Origin: Monomorium pharaonis
Taxonomy: Eukaryota > Arthropoda > Insecta > Hymenoptera > Formicidae
Direction of reading: 5' to 3'
DNA: 64,000 bases
Assembly: GCF_013373865.1 (NCBI RefSeq)
Contig: NC_050469.1
Location: 25,656,046-25,720,045, forward strand
Below, piece after piece: positions 1 to 12,438 of the stretch. The notes under the pieces are model-generated. The model saw only the letters and a program-made list of their open reading frames with translations, did not search any database and had not been told where the DNA came from. The position numbers and the translations under genes are program-made. How positions within the stretch are numbered: the stretch's first letter is position 1; each line of letters opens with the position of its first letter.

Positions 1-3000
1 ACGAAGGCTCCCGCGAGCAACCGCGACAATGAGCGCCCGTTCGCGGGGGGTCTATCCGTCCTGCTGGATATTCGCTCAACGTGGCGTACGTGCCACTTCC
101 GTCTTCTCTTGTATGCCGATGTCACCGGAAAATGGCGGATTACCTCATTATTATAACGACATCTGGTATTATTAGATTCGTTTATTCCGGAACGGTGCAA
201 GTCTCTGCCAGTGCCTCTATAATGTGACCATCAACGTGTATTTGTATTTTTAGGCTAGATAGGCCAGAAAATATTGCTGACTATTAAAAAACTTACTTTG
301 TACGACTTTTGAAGATTTAGCAAAGCAAGTGAAACGAAAGATATCTAAACGAGCTCGAACTAATGAAATATTAATTGGAAACCTTTTAATCGGTCACTTT
401 AATCATCCTCGAAAAGTGTATATATGTGCATTTGGATGATATGAACAATGTTGAAAGTTATAACGGATGGGAGAAAGACGAGAGAAATGACAGAAGACAG
501 TACTTGTCGCTTCGGCGCGTTTATCACGGCCGCTATTGAGGCTGCCAATCGACGTGGAAATTAATATGCGAGAGGAACTCTCAAATCGAGAAGTGGTGAG
601 AGTCCTACCTTTTAGTCAGCCCGCTCTTCACCGTTCGTCGTCGCTACGCGAAAGCTCAAAAGCGCGGAAACGTACCTTCATCTCCGAGAAACCGGTGCCG
701 TCGAGTGGCACTTCGCGCACGAGTTGCACTCGACTCGAACCTCCCCGAGCCTCCGGCACGAGGCCAGATGTTTTCGAGCACTCAGGAACTCTTTCGCGCG
801 TGCGTGCAGCACGCGCTCATTCGCGCTTCCTGAAAGCTGTTTTTCGATTCGCGCGACAACAATCGCTTCGCTTCGTCCCTCCAAAACAGGGCGGGTAGAT
901 AAGGGAGTTCTCGTTATATCTCCGCTGTCTGATCGACCTTTGCCGATTAGTTCAGAACCATTAGTTATCTTGTCTCTCCTCTTTATAATCGCATATTGTG
1001 ATTGTCAGTTTCGACCTAATTTCGTTATCTTGATAGAAGCATTAACCGCTAAAATGATAAACAGATTGCGAGTGCTCGTAATGGATGTCTATTACCGTTT
1101 CAATAGCTATATTCTTTTACTCCTTTTTATGCCTCGTCATGAATATTAAAATAATCTTAAGTAGTAAAATGTTTTTCACGTGTGTCAGCCATTAATAGAG
1201 ATAGTCCAATAGATAGGAATAGTAACACTCCAAGTTTTGTATCAACACACTGGAACCTGTCGGTACCTTGCTTTAGGTTTATATACGGCAAGAATCATTG
1301 CGATATTGTCTTCCATTCGAATCGATTTGTTCGGGAACAATCGAACGAAAAAAAAAAGACAAAAAAGAGAGATGGAAAGGAACACAGGATGATTTCTTAC
1401 GGCATCTATATCTAGTGTGCGTACGAATTCATCGAGTCGGTCCATTTCCAGCGCGGTGGGTCCGGCAGATTGGGACACAATGACTTATAAAGCGTCTTCG
1501 AGTGAAACTCATCTGCGCGTCCGCCGGGCAACAATGCTGCGATACAATGATACACCTCTTCCCCGAGCAACTTCTCCTTTTTGGCCGCCTCTCTTTGCCG
1601 GCGCCGAATGCACGAGGAGAATCGTGCGGCGCGTGATGATATGCGCTCGTACTAATGGGGATAACAAAGCGAAATGCCGCTTTACGAGAAACGGTTATTC
1701 TCCATTTAAAATGTACAGATCGATTGTCTGTGCGATAAATATTGCCGTCACTCGCAGTAATTAACGTTAATTAATGGCAGTAACTAATAACAATAAGTTG
1801 ACCTGACATTGTAATTTACTAAACTGTCATTTGTTCCTTTGAAAATACATTTTAGTACATTTTCAGTATATTCTGTTAATCTTTTTTTTACAAAGAAGAA
1901 AAACATTTTAACAATGTAAGAAATATTAACTAAAAATTATATTCAGTTTCTGATTCCGTGGACACAGTATATGGTTTCGATCGTTTGGCCTCTGTACAAT
2001 CGGAGAAGAGTTAATTCAAAAGTTATATAAATGATATAATAAATGATATAAATTTTCACAAACTTACGAAATAATAAATTTACTTCTTTCTTTTTGGACA
2101 TTAAGGCCGGGAATAACACAGGATGATAACATCGCGTTCGCCTGTACGTGGCAAATAAAGTGACAATCTATTATTTACGACACCGTACATCTTTGGTTAC
2201 TGCCCCAGAAGCGACAACACACTTCTGTGTTCAGATAAAAATTTATTGTTACACCTTGGTCCGTGCAGCTACATATCTTCTACCGTGGAAGGAACACACT
2301 TGGGACGCAATAAAGAGACCCATAAATTCCTCTATGGATTACCCCTTTATATCGAAACGTAGCTGAGAACATCGAAAACGTGAGTGTCCTTTTTGAAAGC
2401 AATGCGTAAACTACCTTCAATTGTTAAACGAATTTCACCTATCAAGTGAAATGTAGAACGTACGTTTTTTTTCTTTTTTGTAAAAAAATGATCAAGCAAG
2501 TAAATAATTCTTTAATAAGTACAATAGCGAATTATGTATGAATAATACAGAATAAGTAAGTATTGACATTTTCTATCATCGAGTTGGGTCTTATGCTCTT
2601 AATAATAATTTTTGTAAATATTTTACACGTTTTACTTTTTAAATCACATGCCAACTATTCTTTTTTAATATTTTAAAATATCTTTCGTTATTAATGTCTC
2701 TCTGAAGTTTACGAAACTGAAGAAAAAGTGTAAAAAGAAAGATCCGTGATTATCGTTGTAAAAAACTTTTATCAATCATCTATTTACATGTGATAGGAAA
2801 AGGTGAGTTTAAATTCTGTAATGATAATTACTCAACATTTTTTTACATCTTTTCTTTATAATTTCATAAATTTCAGAAAGATATTAATGGCAGAAGAATT
2901 GCCAAAAATTTGAGAATTTTGGACACGTGAGTCAAAAGATGTAATGTTAGTGACATATTAGTAAAAATTATTATTAGGTATAAGTTACAATTCGTCGCAG

Positions 3001-3647
3001 GAGAGAGAAACCGTTCATTCGAAATAATCATGAATTCAAAAAACTCTACACCTATTTTCACCGTAATTTTTTGCGTTGTGCGGCGATTTTGTCGCCTTCC
3101 GAAAGAGCGCCGTCTCACATGGCTTCTTCGAGCGACTGTCGGCGCGAGTTCGTGTTAAAAGGTCCGGGTCCTCCGTTCTCGCGATGCCAAGTCACGCCTC
3201 CCGTGGCGCTTGTTGTCATTGTCAGTACCCGCAATCACGCAATGATCAACGTACCTACGCGAGCGGACGGAGGATCGGCGATCCTCACCGAATCGATCCT
3301 TTTTGATGAACCCACCGGGCGGGATATATCAAAGGCCTCGAAAGTGTACCGCCGCCGCGATTCCGTCCGTGACGGCGACGCGATGATCGAATCATCACGC
3401 GCCAGGATGACACGACGAGCGTGACTTCCTGTCGAAATCGTATTTTATGAAATCGAAATAATTGCCGGCAATAAGACAAACATTCAATCGGCACGGTCTA
3501 CTTTGAAGGAATCGATCGATTTACTCGCCTATTCGCGACGATGGCACTGACAAGCTGGCATGGGAAACGATATTTACGATCTTTCGCACTTCTTTTATAT
3601 TCTGTGTATTTTCGATTAACGCCTTAATTTGGTAAAGGAGGTCATTT

Positions 3648-4180
3648 GGCATAGTCATTCTAAAGTGGCACCCTCTTATTGGAATCTAAATCCCCTCTAA
3701 GTGGAATCTAAACATTTCATTATATTGGTACTGATAAAAACATAATCTGCTTAAATAATTAAAGAAATAAAAATCAATAATTCATGCATTGATGGTTTAA
3801 ATAAAAATCAACAGTATATGCATTTATGGTTTTTTGGGGGAAATCTGCCAAAAATAAATTTTTCAAAAATGAGAATAAAATTTACATAATTCTAGTCTTT
3901 TAAATTAATTGTAAGTAAACTTTGTTGTTTAATATATAAAAATTAGAAATGTATTTTATTATTTCATTAATTTATTTTATAGTTAACTTCTCCACATGTC
4001 TGAATTCTGCTATTATCGTCTATATACTACTTCAGTTTTGAAACCTAATTTCTTGTTTATTTTTAGTTACCTTGCGAAAACATTAATTATTATAAAATAT
4101 AAAACGTGATTAAAACTGCTAAGCTATCTGGCAAAAGTCTCTTTTTAATTTGCATTAATGTTTTTAAAGTTTTAATTCTC
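3648..4180. repeat. Dispersed non-coding repeat, copy 1
   Basis: This block is similar to stretches at about 11210-11710, 15890-16150 and 45520-45900. Shared landmarks are a TTCTAAAGTGGCA-like start followed by an (A/T)-rich CTTTTATT..GGAA segment, then CTGCTTAAATAA(T/A)TAAAGAAATA, then AATAAAATTTACA. The 3' half (about 4020-4170) matches 11565-11700 through a segment containing AACATTAATTA(T/C)TA(T/C)AAAATAT. No coding capacity is seen. It looks like an old non-autonomous transposable element; its class cannot be told from these decayed copies. Confidence 0.5.
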
Positions 4181-7100
4181 GTTTGAGAAATATTACTTAG
4201 AAGTAAAGTTGTATGTCAATATTGGTAACCTTTCTTTACGATATTCTTTTAAGTTAACATGTTTCCCGACATGTTTATTTTACATTACTTATTGTTCAAG
4301 TTACATAATTGAATTAAAATAATATATTGCATGTGTGTAGTAATATAATACATAAAATAAAATTTATAAATTTTTTTAGAATACATCATATTTAATTTAA
4401 TTTAACTCGACTGTTATATTAATTTATGAGAGAGGTAAATAAAAGAAGTAATGTTTGCGTTAAACATGTTAACACATATTCACTTATGAATCGCAGATAA
4501 GAATGGCCGAAATATTGAATATAAGAAGATAACTTATGTAAGAAATTAAGCAATTACTGTTTAAGAAGGAAGAACTGTCTCTCTGAACGCGACAGTTGGT
4601 TGATCCACTCTCTTTCTGTGGATTAATTATTTCTTACGACAACAATGTGTAATGGCATGCGCTGACATAATTATACTTGACAAAGGAGCTGAACGGTGCA
4701 AATGAGAAATGCAAAAACAAGAGATCATGACCCCCGCGCGGGGTAACTTCTCGGAGACGCCGTCGTTAGTTTCTTCATCTCTCGACGGTACTCAGAATAC
4801 ACACGGGTGAAAGAACCGGAGACTGTAAAAGTCGATTGTCGAGTTCCCGCCCAGCGGCGCCTCGGCCAATCGGAAGCGCATGCCGCTCCCGGCTGGTTCC
4901 TTTTTTTTACTCTTTATCGGTCGTTACACCGAGTAGTTTTCTTGTCTCAACGCCATCTTAGCCGGTCGGACATTATTGTCCAGTCTCATTGATTATTCTC
5001 CAGGATCCGAGACCGAAATTGACCGAATCTTCATTCTCGTTCTTCTGTCTTGGACATTTTGGATGACTCGTCGCTTGCCCCTGCTTCAACGCTTAATGAA
5101 CTCGATGGAGCGTGATCCGATTACGCAGAAATGTGCTTTCCATGTTCCAAAAATACTAAACCCGGGTCCCTTTCGCACCACTCGAGCGGAAACTCGACAA
5201 TCGACTCTTACAGTCGATTGCGACTTTTTATTCGATCCGATATAAGAAGTAATATCGATTAACGAAAAACGGCATTAAAAGAAAAAAAAGTTACGGTGTT
5301 CAATTATCGAATTATATCGCGCTGCGATTTAAATGCCCGACTCATTAACCAAATTATCTTTAATTATACGAGTACGAGTGTCTACCATGCATACCACGTT
5401 TTTAATTAAAGCTGCACGGCAACCTGAAAATTAAACGATCGTTATTGCAAGTAAGAAAATAATGTTCCCGACGTGATCACATAAACTCCGAAATTCATGC
5501 AGCCGCATCCACTTTCCTCGCGATTGTCGCTTTGGTCTGTTAGTTCGCTAAACCTGGGCGAAAGTTTTATAATTCACTTGATATATTTGAATCGTCTTCT
5601 CTCTACTCCGATTTGCTTATCTTATTGCAACAAATGGCGAAAGCTTACACTAGCAAAGGCAACACTGCAGAGGAGAAAATATGATTTTAATTTATTTAAT
5701 TTCTCTATCGCAGTAATTAAGTTTTAATTTCAATATCAGCATGCAGTGCGTCTGTTACTTGTTGATTAGTTTTCAAGACGATTAGATGGTTCTAAATATC
5801 ACCGCTGATCATTTGATTCCATCTCATTATCTGTTTCCAAGTTTTACTTATTTCGATTTATAAATTTCCATTTTTTTTATTTAGTAATGGGATCCTCTGT
5901 TAATTAGAAAAATACTTATCTGTTTGATCTATCAGGAAAGGGTGCCCCGTAATTCTAAATGTCCTCCGTTTTCTCCTGAAAAACTAGGTCCGAGCTTATC
6001 TCTTTGTCTCTCTCTCTCGGAATAAAGAAAAATCGAATGCAGAATGTACTAACTGGCGGACACGTGCACCTCCTCGAATACACGCGCGTCCCGCAACGGA
6101 CCTACTTGGCTCCTCTATTCTCTCGGCCATGCAACGGATCGGGCCCCGCGGCGCGCACTTACATCGTGAGAAAGATCTCCGACCGCCGCGGCCTGTAATT
6201 TGCACTTCCGTTCTCATACGAGGTCGTACAATGCGCCGAAGACGATGACGACGACGGCCGCGGGACGCGGCCGTGCAGAAAGGCGGGCCGGAAGCGGGGC
6301 CCCCCAGCGAACTGCCCGTCGTTCTCATCAGGTGTTCCGAATTCGACTTTCGGGCACCGCGACATTCGCCGAGGGGGTAACCCGATGCCTGGCGCAGGTG
6401 CCCCGCATTTGTTCCACGCTGGAACAATTGGCGTGCGCGCCGAAGGAAGTCCCTAAACGTCGCGAAATGGGGTCGAGAGGCGACTTTTAGTGCCGTTTCC
6501 GAGGGGAAACGCGCCCGGTCGCCTTTTCTCTCGAACGCCGCCGGTGCCACGGGAGAATCGAAAACGATTTCTCGCACCTCAACGAGAGAGCGAATCTCAA
6601 CGACTGTTTTGGTCTCTCCAACGTACTTTGCCGCACGTGCTCCGTATTGTGCCCCTCCTTTTGTACCGGATTACTTATTGCGAGGCTGCGGACTAGACGA
6701 ACGATTTTCTCATCTAACGCGATGACTTTAGGCCCTTAATACCGCGACAAAAATTGAGTAACATATATGTGTTAAAACACGCTATTGAATTGAAGTTTTT
6801 TTAAAACGTGCACAGTTTCGTTTATTATTTCTAAATTGTTATAAATAGATTATTTCTCTTCAGTAATTTTACTGACACAAAACTTAATTATTGAACGACC
6901 ATTTTACTTTGGTAGGAAATTCATTATTTTTTAATAATAATAAATACTTATGATATTTATTATTCTTAATCTTTTTATTCTTTTATTATTAATATAAATT
7001 TTTTATGTTATCATAATATTGTATTATCAAGTTCTTAATTATAAATCATATTAAATGTTTATATGCATAAAATGTAAAATATTTAAATTTTATGATAACA

Positions 7101-7214
7101 CGTTGTTAATGATAAAATACATAATTGTAATGTTTTTTTTTTGATATCGCGGAAGGATTAATTAATTCTATAAAAAAATGTTAAAAAATTGTTTAATTTT
7201 GCAAAAATAATAAG

Positions 7215-7235
7215 TACACACACACACACACACAA
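7215..7235. repeat. (CA)n microsatellite
   Basis: Short CA dinucleotide run, about ten units, in AT-rich intergenic DNA. Confidence 0.9.
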
Positions 7236-8661
7236 AACAATGATACCTAAATAATTAAAAGCTTAAAAAATAATCGTGATATTTAATAAACTTTTACGTG
7301 CTTAATTTTTATGTGTCTATGTTTTCAGAACAAAAGTTTAATAAAAATATTTTTATTAGAAATCCTGTAAATTTAAATTATAGTATTTTGTGATTAGATC
7401 TTTTACCTTGATTTTTACGGAACTATTTTAATATTATAAACGAAATATCTTTTGTTATTTATCACGTATTACAAACTAAAAGATATCAACTTTCAAGTTG
7501 GAGCCTTAATTGAAACACGTATGTTATTCATCAGCAAGTACATTTAACAAATTCGTTGATAATTAATAATTTGAATGGCGTAATAAAAATTAGATCTGTC
7601 CCTTACTCAGACCCTATTGCTTGTCGTTATGTTTACACATAACGTTAGTGTTTGAAGTTTTAAAATAATGGACCACTTTCTTTTGACAGATTTCGCTCTT
7701 GAAGCTCGTGGTACTCGAAGAATTTCGTTCCCGGCTTTTGAGTCTCTCGCGCGCCTTTCCTCGCATACCGTTGGCCGATGCAGCCTCTAAAGAAGGTGAG
7801 TATATTAAATTCCACGATATACTTGTCAAGGCGTGGTGCTGCTTCGGGAGGCCACCGTGCTGAAAACCCTTCGGCGACACACCATCGCCACACATCACGA
7901 GACTTTGCCCTTCGTCCCCTTGCCTGTTTGCGTGGCCTCCTCTTTTTCATTCCCGACTTCGCGGGGTGCAAAACCGACTACGAAGCCACGCAGCGCCTAA
8001 TAACGGCGTATTAGCTTCGTCATCCGTGATCTCAAAGCGATCCGTTTTAACAGACTCGCCAGGAACGCCGTTTTCGCGCCGAGTCTCGCAACGTTCCGCG
8101 AACGTACGTGTTAATTAATTATTATGACAGTTTTGCTGTGGTATAAAGAACAATAACGAATCAAGAGTTCAATTCAATACAAATTCAAAAGTGCAGTCGC
8201 ACTTAAACGTATTTCAAATTTAAATTAATAAAGATCTTACCTCGTTGTCGTACTTTAATCCGCGACAAATGGCAGATATTACGCGCAGAACTTTGCTAAT
8301 TATACAAATTACAAAATTTAAAATAATTTTAAATAAGTGTTAATTATATGTTCTTTAGAGAAATAATTATAAAATCCAATAAGGTGAACTATCTTCAACA
8401 AATTATCACCTTTATCTCATATACGAGTTACTTGTTTTTATTATTATCTTAATATTCGATTCGAATATTTTTAAATAAGACAGGCATGAAACAGCAAGTG
8501 CAATATGTACGAAACCACGATGACAAGGATGAAAATTGATTTGTCGTAGGGTCAGTCTTGTAAGCAATCCAGTGAATCTCGTGGGAAGTCATCGTAAATA
8601 TGTGAATCCGATCCCTCGTGACTCGAATTTCGTAAAGCAGCGTGAGCCGAGGCGTAGTTTT

Positions 8662-8740
8662 ATGCCTCGAAGCGGGTGTCGTTTGTGTCTCGCAAAGAAA
8701 TCGGCGGAAGACGACAAATCGTTATTCAATGTTTATTTTT
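8662..8740 (+). CDS. Candidate first coding exon of a ZAD zinc-finger protein
   Basis: An ATG at 8662 opens a frame whose first residues contain Gly-Cys-Arg-Leu-Cys-Leu, followed about a dozen residues later by Ser-Leu-Phe-Asn-Val-Tyr-Phe. This is how the zinc-finger-associated domain (ZAD, zf-AD) of insect C2H2 transcription factors begins: a C-x-x-C pair that binds one zinc with a second cysteine pair further on, then a hydrophobic SLF/IF strand. A possible splice donor (GTGAAC) follows at 8741 and would leave one base of a split codon; if it is not used, the frame stays open to a stop near 8785 but the residues no longer resemble a ZAD. I could not find the second half of the domain or the C2H2 fingers downstream, so the gene would need a long intron or be a relic. 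The region is GC-rich like a promoter-proximal exon. A chance match is possible. Confidence 0.3.
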
Positions 8741-9514
8741 GTGAACTCGGAGAAGGAGGTTCCACGGAGAATTGCTACAAATTGTGACGATTGTTGGACG
8801 CAATGGGAGTTCGTTGCCGTGTGTCTTAATGGCGGCCGTGGTTTATTCTGTCTCTCCCTTAGCGTCCAATGAGCGATGGATCAATTTTCGTAAACCTTTG
8901 GTGACAGTTCAGCTACCGTTTCGATTTCGGACGCGATAAAGAATGCACGGAGGTGCGCCCTGTTCGGCGCAGAATCCAGCAACAGGTTGCAGACCATTTG
9001 ACGCTGTGCGTTATCCTAGATGATTTATGAATCCATCGGGAACTGCAATGCAAATTTTCTTCTTTCACACCTTATTGCTCCCTACGCATCGCGATCGCGC
9101 CAGATAAGAGGGAAAGTTAGAATGTCAACTGTAGAAGGATTTGCGATCACGGCTTAAATTATTATAAATAGCGCGAGATTGACGACTTTGATAGAGCCTG
9201 AAGAATTTTTACTACAGAAATTAGCAAAGGGAAATTGTCGCAAACTTATTAAATATGTCATTTATATAGTTATAATACGTAATGATATCTTCCAGGCAGT
9301 TTTCTTTTATTGAAAAAAATTAATCTAAAGAAATGAAATAACATTTTAAATGGTGTGCACGAAATTTTTGCATCGAGCAATTTGAACGATATGAAATTCT
9401 AAATCAAATTTAATTAGTTGCAAGTGCGTTTTGTTGATCTTTATCTTAAGATATTTTGAATTGTTATATATTAGATAATAATTTGGTTACGTATTATAAA
9501 GTAAAAAAAAAAAG

Positions 9515-9705
9515 TACACTGAAAAAAAAATATATCCAATAAGATGTAGTTGTGGGCTGCCAACTACAAATATACTCAGTACAATAATATCTATTGCAGT
9601 ATTAACATTGTACTTGCATTAACAGTAAATATTATTGTATTGAATATTTTATGTAGTTGGCAGCCCGCAATTACATATGTTATTGGCTATATTACTTTTT
9701 TTTAT
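9515..9705. mobile_element. MITE-like foldback element (CACTGA ends)
   Basis: The left half, starting TACACTGAAAAAAA, is the approximate reverse complement of the right half over about 70 bases. Both arms contain the sequence GGGCTGCCAACTACA (with one change upstream) and AATACAATAATA/CAGTACAATAATA nearest the centre. The centre is about 40 bases of AT-rich DNA. A long terminal inverted repeat, no coding capacity and a length near 190 bases fit a miniature inverted-repeat transposable element. The left end TACACTGA is shared with elements at 53663 and 61887, so they may belong to one group. Confidence 0.75.
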
Positions 9706-10356
9706 GCATATATATTTTTTTAAAAACAGATATATTGTCAATATGAATGCATAAGTTATTATTAATAATTTAAAACATATATATATACACACATTTGAGT
9801 GATATATTATTTATTTTTTATTTGGCGGCCAGAAATTGACTTCATATAATAGGCAGTAAAGACATCGCGTATTGGAGTAAGATGAGGATCTCTGAGCACG
9901 TGGGAATTTATATAATTAAGTTGTATATACATAAATATTATAAAATACATGAGCCGCGAGCATATTAGGGGTCCTTCTTACATGCTCATTCGCGGCGATA
10001 GTCCTGAAAATATCGAACATAAGCCGGGGCAGAGGACTCACGAAAGGCGACAGGTCCGATGTACGGGAAACAATAAAAGTAAAAATCTGTAAGATATGTG
10101 AGTAATAAAAGTGGACAATGGTGGGGCAAATTAATATTAAGGTGAGCCTGGATACCCGGGGGCTGCATCGGGACTGCGGAGGAGAGACCCCGGCGTATTC
10201 TGGACGCGAGAGGGGACCTCTCTCGATCGAAGGTAGGTGGGAAGGGAGCTGAGGATCGAGTAGGGACAGTAATTTATCAACCGTAGATAGGAATCTCTAC
10301 GGTCGCGTGTATGAAATCGGCAAAATATTGTCCGTTCCCTTAGGTCCCGATCGATT

Positions 10357-10374
10357 CCCGATCGTACGATCGGG
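10357..10374. repeat. 18-base perfect palindrome
   Basis: CCCGATCGTACGATCGGG reads the same on both strands. A half-site GTCCCGATCG just upstream (about 10345) also pairs with CGATCGGGAC at its right end, so two alternative stems are possible. It lies in a GC-rich island; a dimeric protein-binding site is one possible reading, but chance is not excluded. Confidence 0.6.
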
Positions 10375-11001
10375 ACGATTTCTCGTGCCCAGGAGAGCGA
10401 TTCTACGTTATCCTGGCCTGTGACGAACAAAAGTGCTGACGCGACGCGAGTAAATTCGCAATTTCGGTCGAGAAGCCGCGCGCTTCCGACGCGGAAACCG
10501 GGAACGGTATGGACAACTGTTTCGCCGGGGGCGCCGCGCCAGCCGAAAATGCCAGACATACCAGCGGGCGCGCGCCCAGACGCCGCCTGCTTCTCGTAGA
10601 GAGAAATAATGGGAGACGAGGGGAAATAAAGGATCGTCCGCTCAAAGAGTTGGAGCTCAATGAACGGATCGGGATGTGCGCGTCTCGGCCCTTTCGCGGC
10701 GCACAAAGCAAGACCATCTACACGCGGACGTACGAACGCTCGACGTACGCGCTTTTTGTTTTCTCTCTTCCCGCATACTCGCTATATTACGTAAACGCTG
10801 TTATGCAAAACTTTGGGAGACAATGACTCTGATGTTGTGACACAAAATCGGCGAGTAACGATGGACACACATTCGCTCGTAATACAATGTGTTCGGCTGA
10901 ACATGGCACATCTCGTATGCGCAGTGGCGTATTGAATAAATTGGCAGATCGCGCACGGATACATCTGAATTGATCAAACGGTCTTGTAACATGCTACAAC
11001 T

Positions 11002-11019
11002 GGCTCACTAGGGTGAGCC
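11002..11019. repeat. Short hairpin, 7-base stem
   Basis: GGCTCAC and its exact complement GTGAGCC are separated by a 4-base loop. No role is apparent. Confidence 0.5.
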
Positions 11020-11209
11020 TGGTGTAAGGACAATGTAACAACCCACTGGTAATAAGTAGCAATTTGGTAGGCAAATCTTTAAGCGTCCCGTACGAGTGTT
11101 CTTTGTAAATCCATGCAAAGTACATATTTCCATCCATTCTTTTCGAATGTGCGTACTAAATATTTATTAGCATATTTTTTTTAATGTAACCAATTAAAGA
11201 AGATCGCCA

Positions 11210-11710
11210 ATACTAGTAGATTTCTTAAATAGCACTTTTTATTTTTTGGAAATTAAACATTGCACTGTATTAAAACTGTTAAAAATATGAAATTAGATAA
11301 TTAGAAAAATAAAAGTCCACAGTTATATATTGGTGCTTTTTTTTATATAAAATCTATTGAAAATGTATCTAACGTATCTAATCTAATTTTTATATATAGT
11401 TGTGTTACACGTTATGTCGTGCAAAACAGCATAAGGTATTTTATACAATCGACAAAAATGTTTTACATCAAAACGAAAGACTTTTAGAAATTGTCATATA
11501 CATCAACTTATAAATATTTTCTACAAATAACTCGTGTTAAAGAAAAATAAAAAATTGTAGTTAGTGTCAGTTTTGGGGGTCCAATTTTTCTGATGTTTAT
11601 TTTTGGTTGTGTTGTGAAACATTAATTACTACAAAATATGAAATAGTATTATAAAAATACCATTTAGAAGAAAATATTAAGGTCTTGTGAATGTTTAAAG
11701 GATATCTTAA
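11210..11710. repeat. Dispersed non-coding repeat, copy 2
   Basis: It is similar to copy 1 at 3648 in its 3' part (the CAGTTTTG...AACATTAATTACTACAAAATAT segment at about 11565-11645) and to copy 4 at 45520-45900 in its middle (11400-11500, with GTATTTTATACAATCGA and TTTTACATC landmarks). It is followed at 11700-11830 by a patch rich in AAGATAT/ATATCTT, which itself can fold. Confidence 0.45.
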
Positions 11711-12076
11711 AGATATTTCTAAAAGATGTCTAAAAACCATATTGACAGATATTTTTAAGATATTTGTCACATATGATGTCTTTTAGATTTCTAAAAGATA
11801 TGTTCAAAATATCTTCAGAGATATCTAAATTTAATTTTTTAATGTTCCATATGATATGTATTAAACCACAAAATCATAACTTGAAATAATTTAAATAGAT
11901 TTTAATTACATAAGAATAACAAATAAAATTAAATAAAACTTTCAAGTCTTAATAGTTTGAAAAAGTTCGAAAAGAGAAACAAGGGACACGTATAATTTGT
12001 AGTACGTGACACGAAGTAAATGAAATAGCTCGCATTTGTACAGGCTCGTAGAATCTCTGTATTATCACTTGATAAG

Positions 12077-12438
12077 CAGGTCGCTTGTTTCGATAAAAAG
12101 GGCCGAACAAGAAAGATTACATTTTCTGATTTGATGAGACAAATTAGATAATCAAGTTAGAAACATCTATATCCACTTTGAAAGTAAACGGAAATAGACA
12201 TTTAAACAGACGGTAAACTCCCAAGTTGCCCGTTTTGATAAAAAAAACCGAGAACAAGAAAAGATTACATCTTCTCATTAGAAGGGACAATGCTAGAAAT
12301 ACTTTTACCCTCGAATAATGTATTTCTCTTCAAACGTATTCGTATTTTTGGCGTTTCCAACTCTATTCGGTTTGTGTTCTACACCAGAAGATTTAATCTT
12401 TTCTTGTTCGCTCCTTTTTATCGAAACGAGCGACCCGT
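12077..12438. repeat. Three copies of a ~50-base motif, two direct and one inverted
   Basis: A ~50-base unit with the core GATAAAAAGGGCCGAACAAG followed by AAAGATTACAT/TTTCT is present at 12077-12127, again on the same strand at 12225-12275 (with GATAAAAAAAACCGAGAACAAG), and in reverse orientation at 12386-12438. Copies 1 and 3 share most positions including the flank CAGGTCGC/CGGGTCGC. The outer inverted copies could pair over about 50 bases. Spacing is about 100 bases in each interval. It could be a remnant of an inverted-repeat element or a repeated regulatory module. Confidence 0.7.

Larger units (their letters stand above)
1..8661. other. Intergenic, GC islands in AT-rich DNA, no gene recognised
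   Basis: No open frame here shows a recognisable domain or a coherent set of splice sites. Base composition alternates: GC-richer islands rich in CG dinucleotides (about 480-900, 1430-1650, 3060-3560, 4720-5240, 6000-6720, 7640-8110) are separated by AT-rich stretches. Open frames in the islands (for instance at 536-898, 724-1149 and 5996-6577) have arginine/serine/proline-rich compositions typical of chance translation of GC-rich DNA. The islands could be regulatory DNA or untranslated exons of a gene lying outside the window; nothing in the sequence decides this. Confidence 0.5.

Noticed and set aside
5996..6577. 193-codon minus-strand open frame, one of the longest in the window
   Set aside because: Arg/Pro/Gly-rich composition expected from GC-rich DNA, overlapped by other long frames on both strands, no domain and no splice partners.
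10137..10706. 189-codon minus-strand open frame
   Set aside because: Same reasons: a GC island with long frames in several registers, no recognisable motif.
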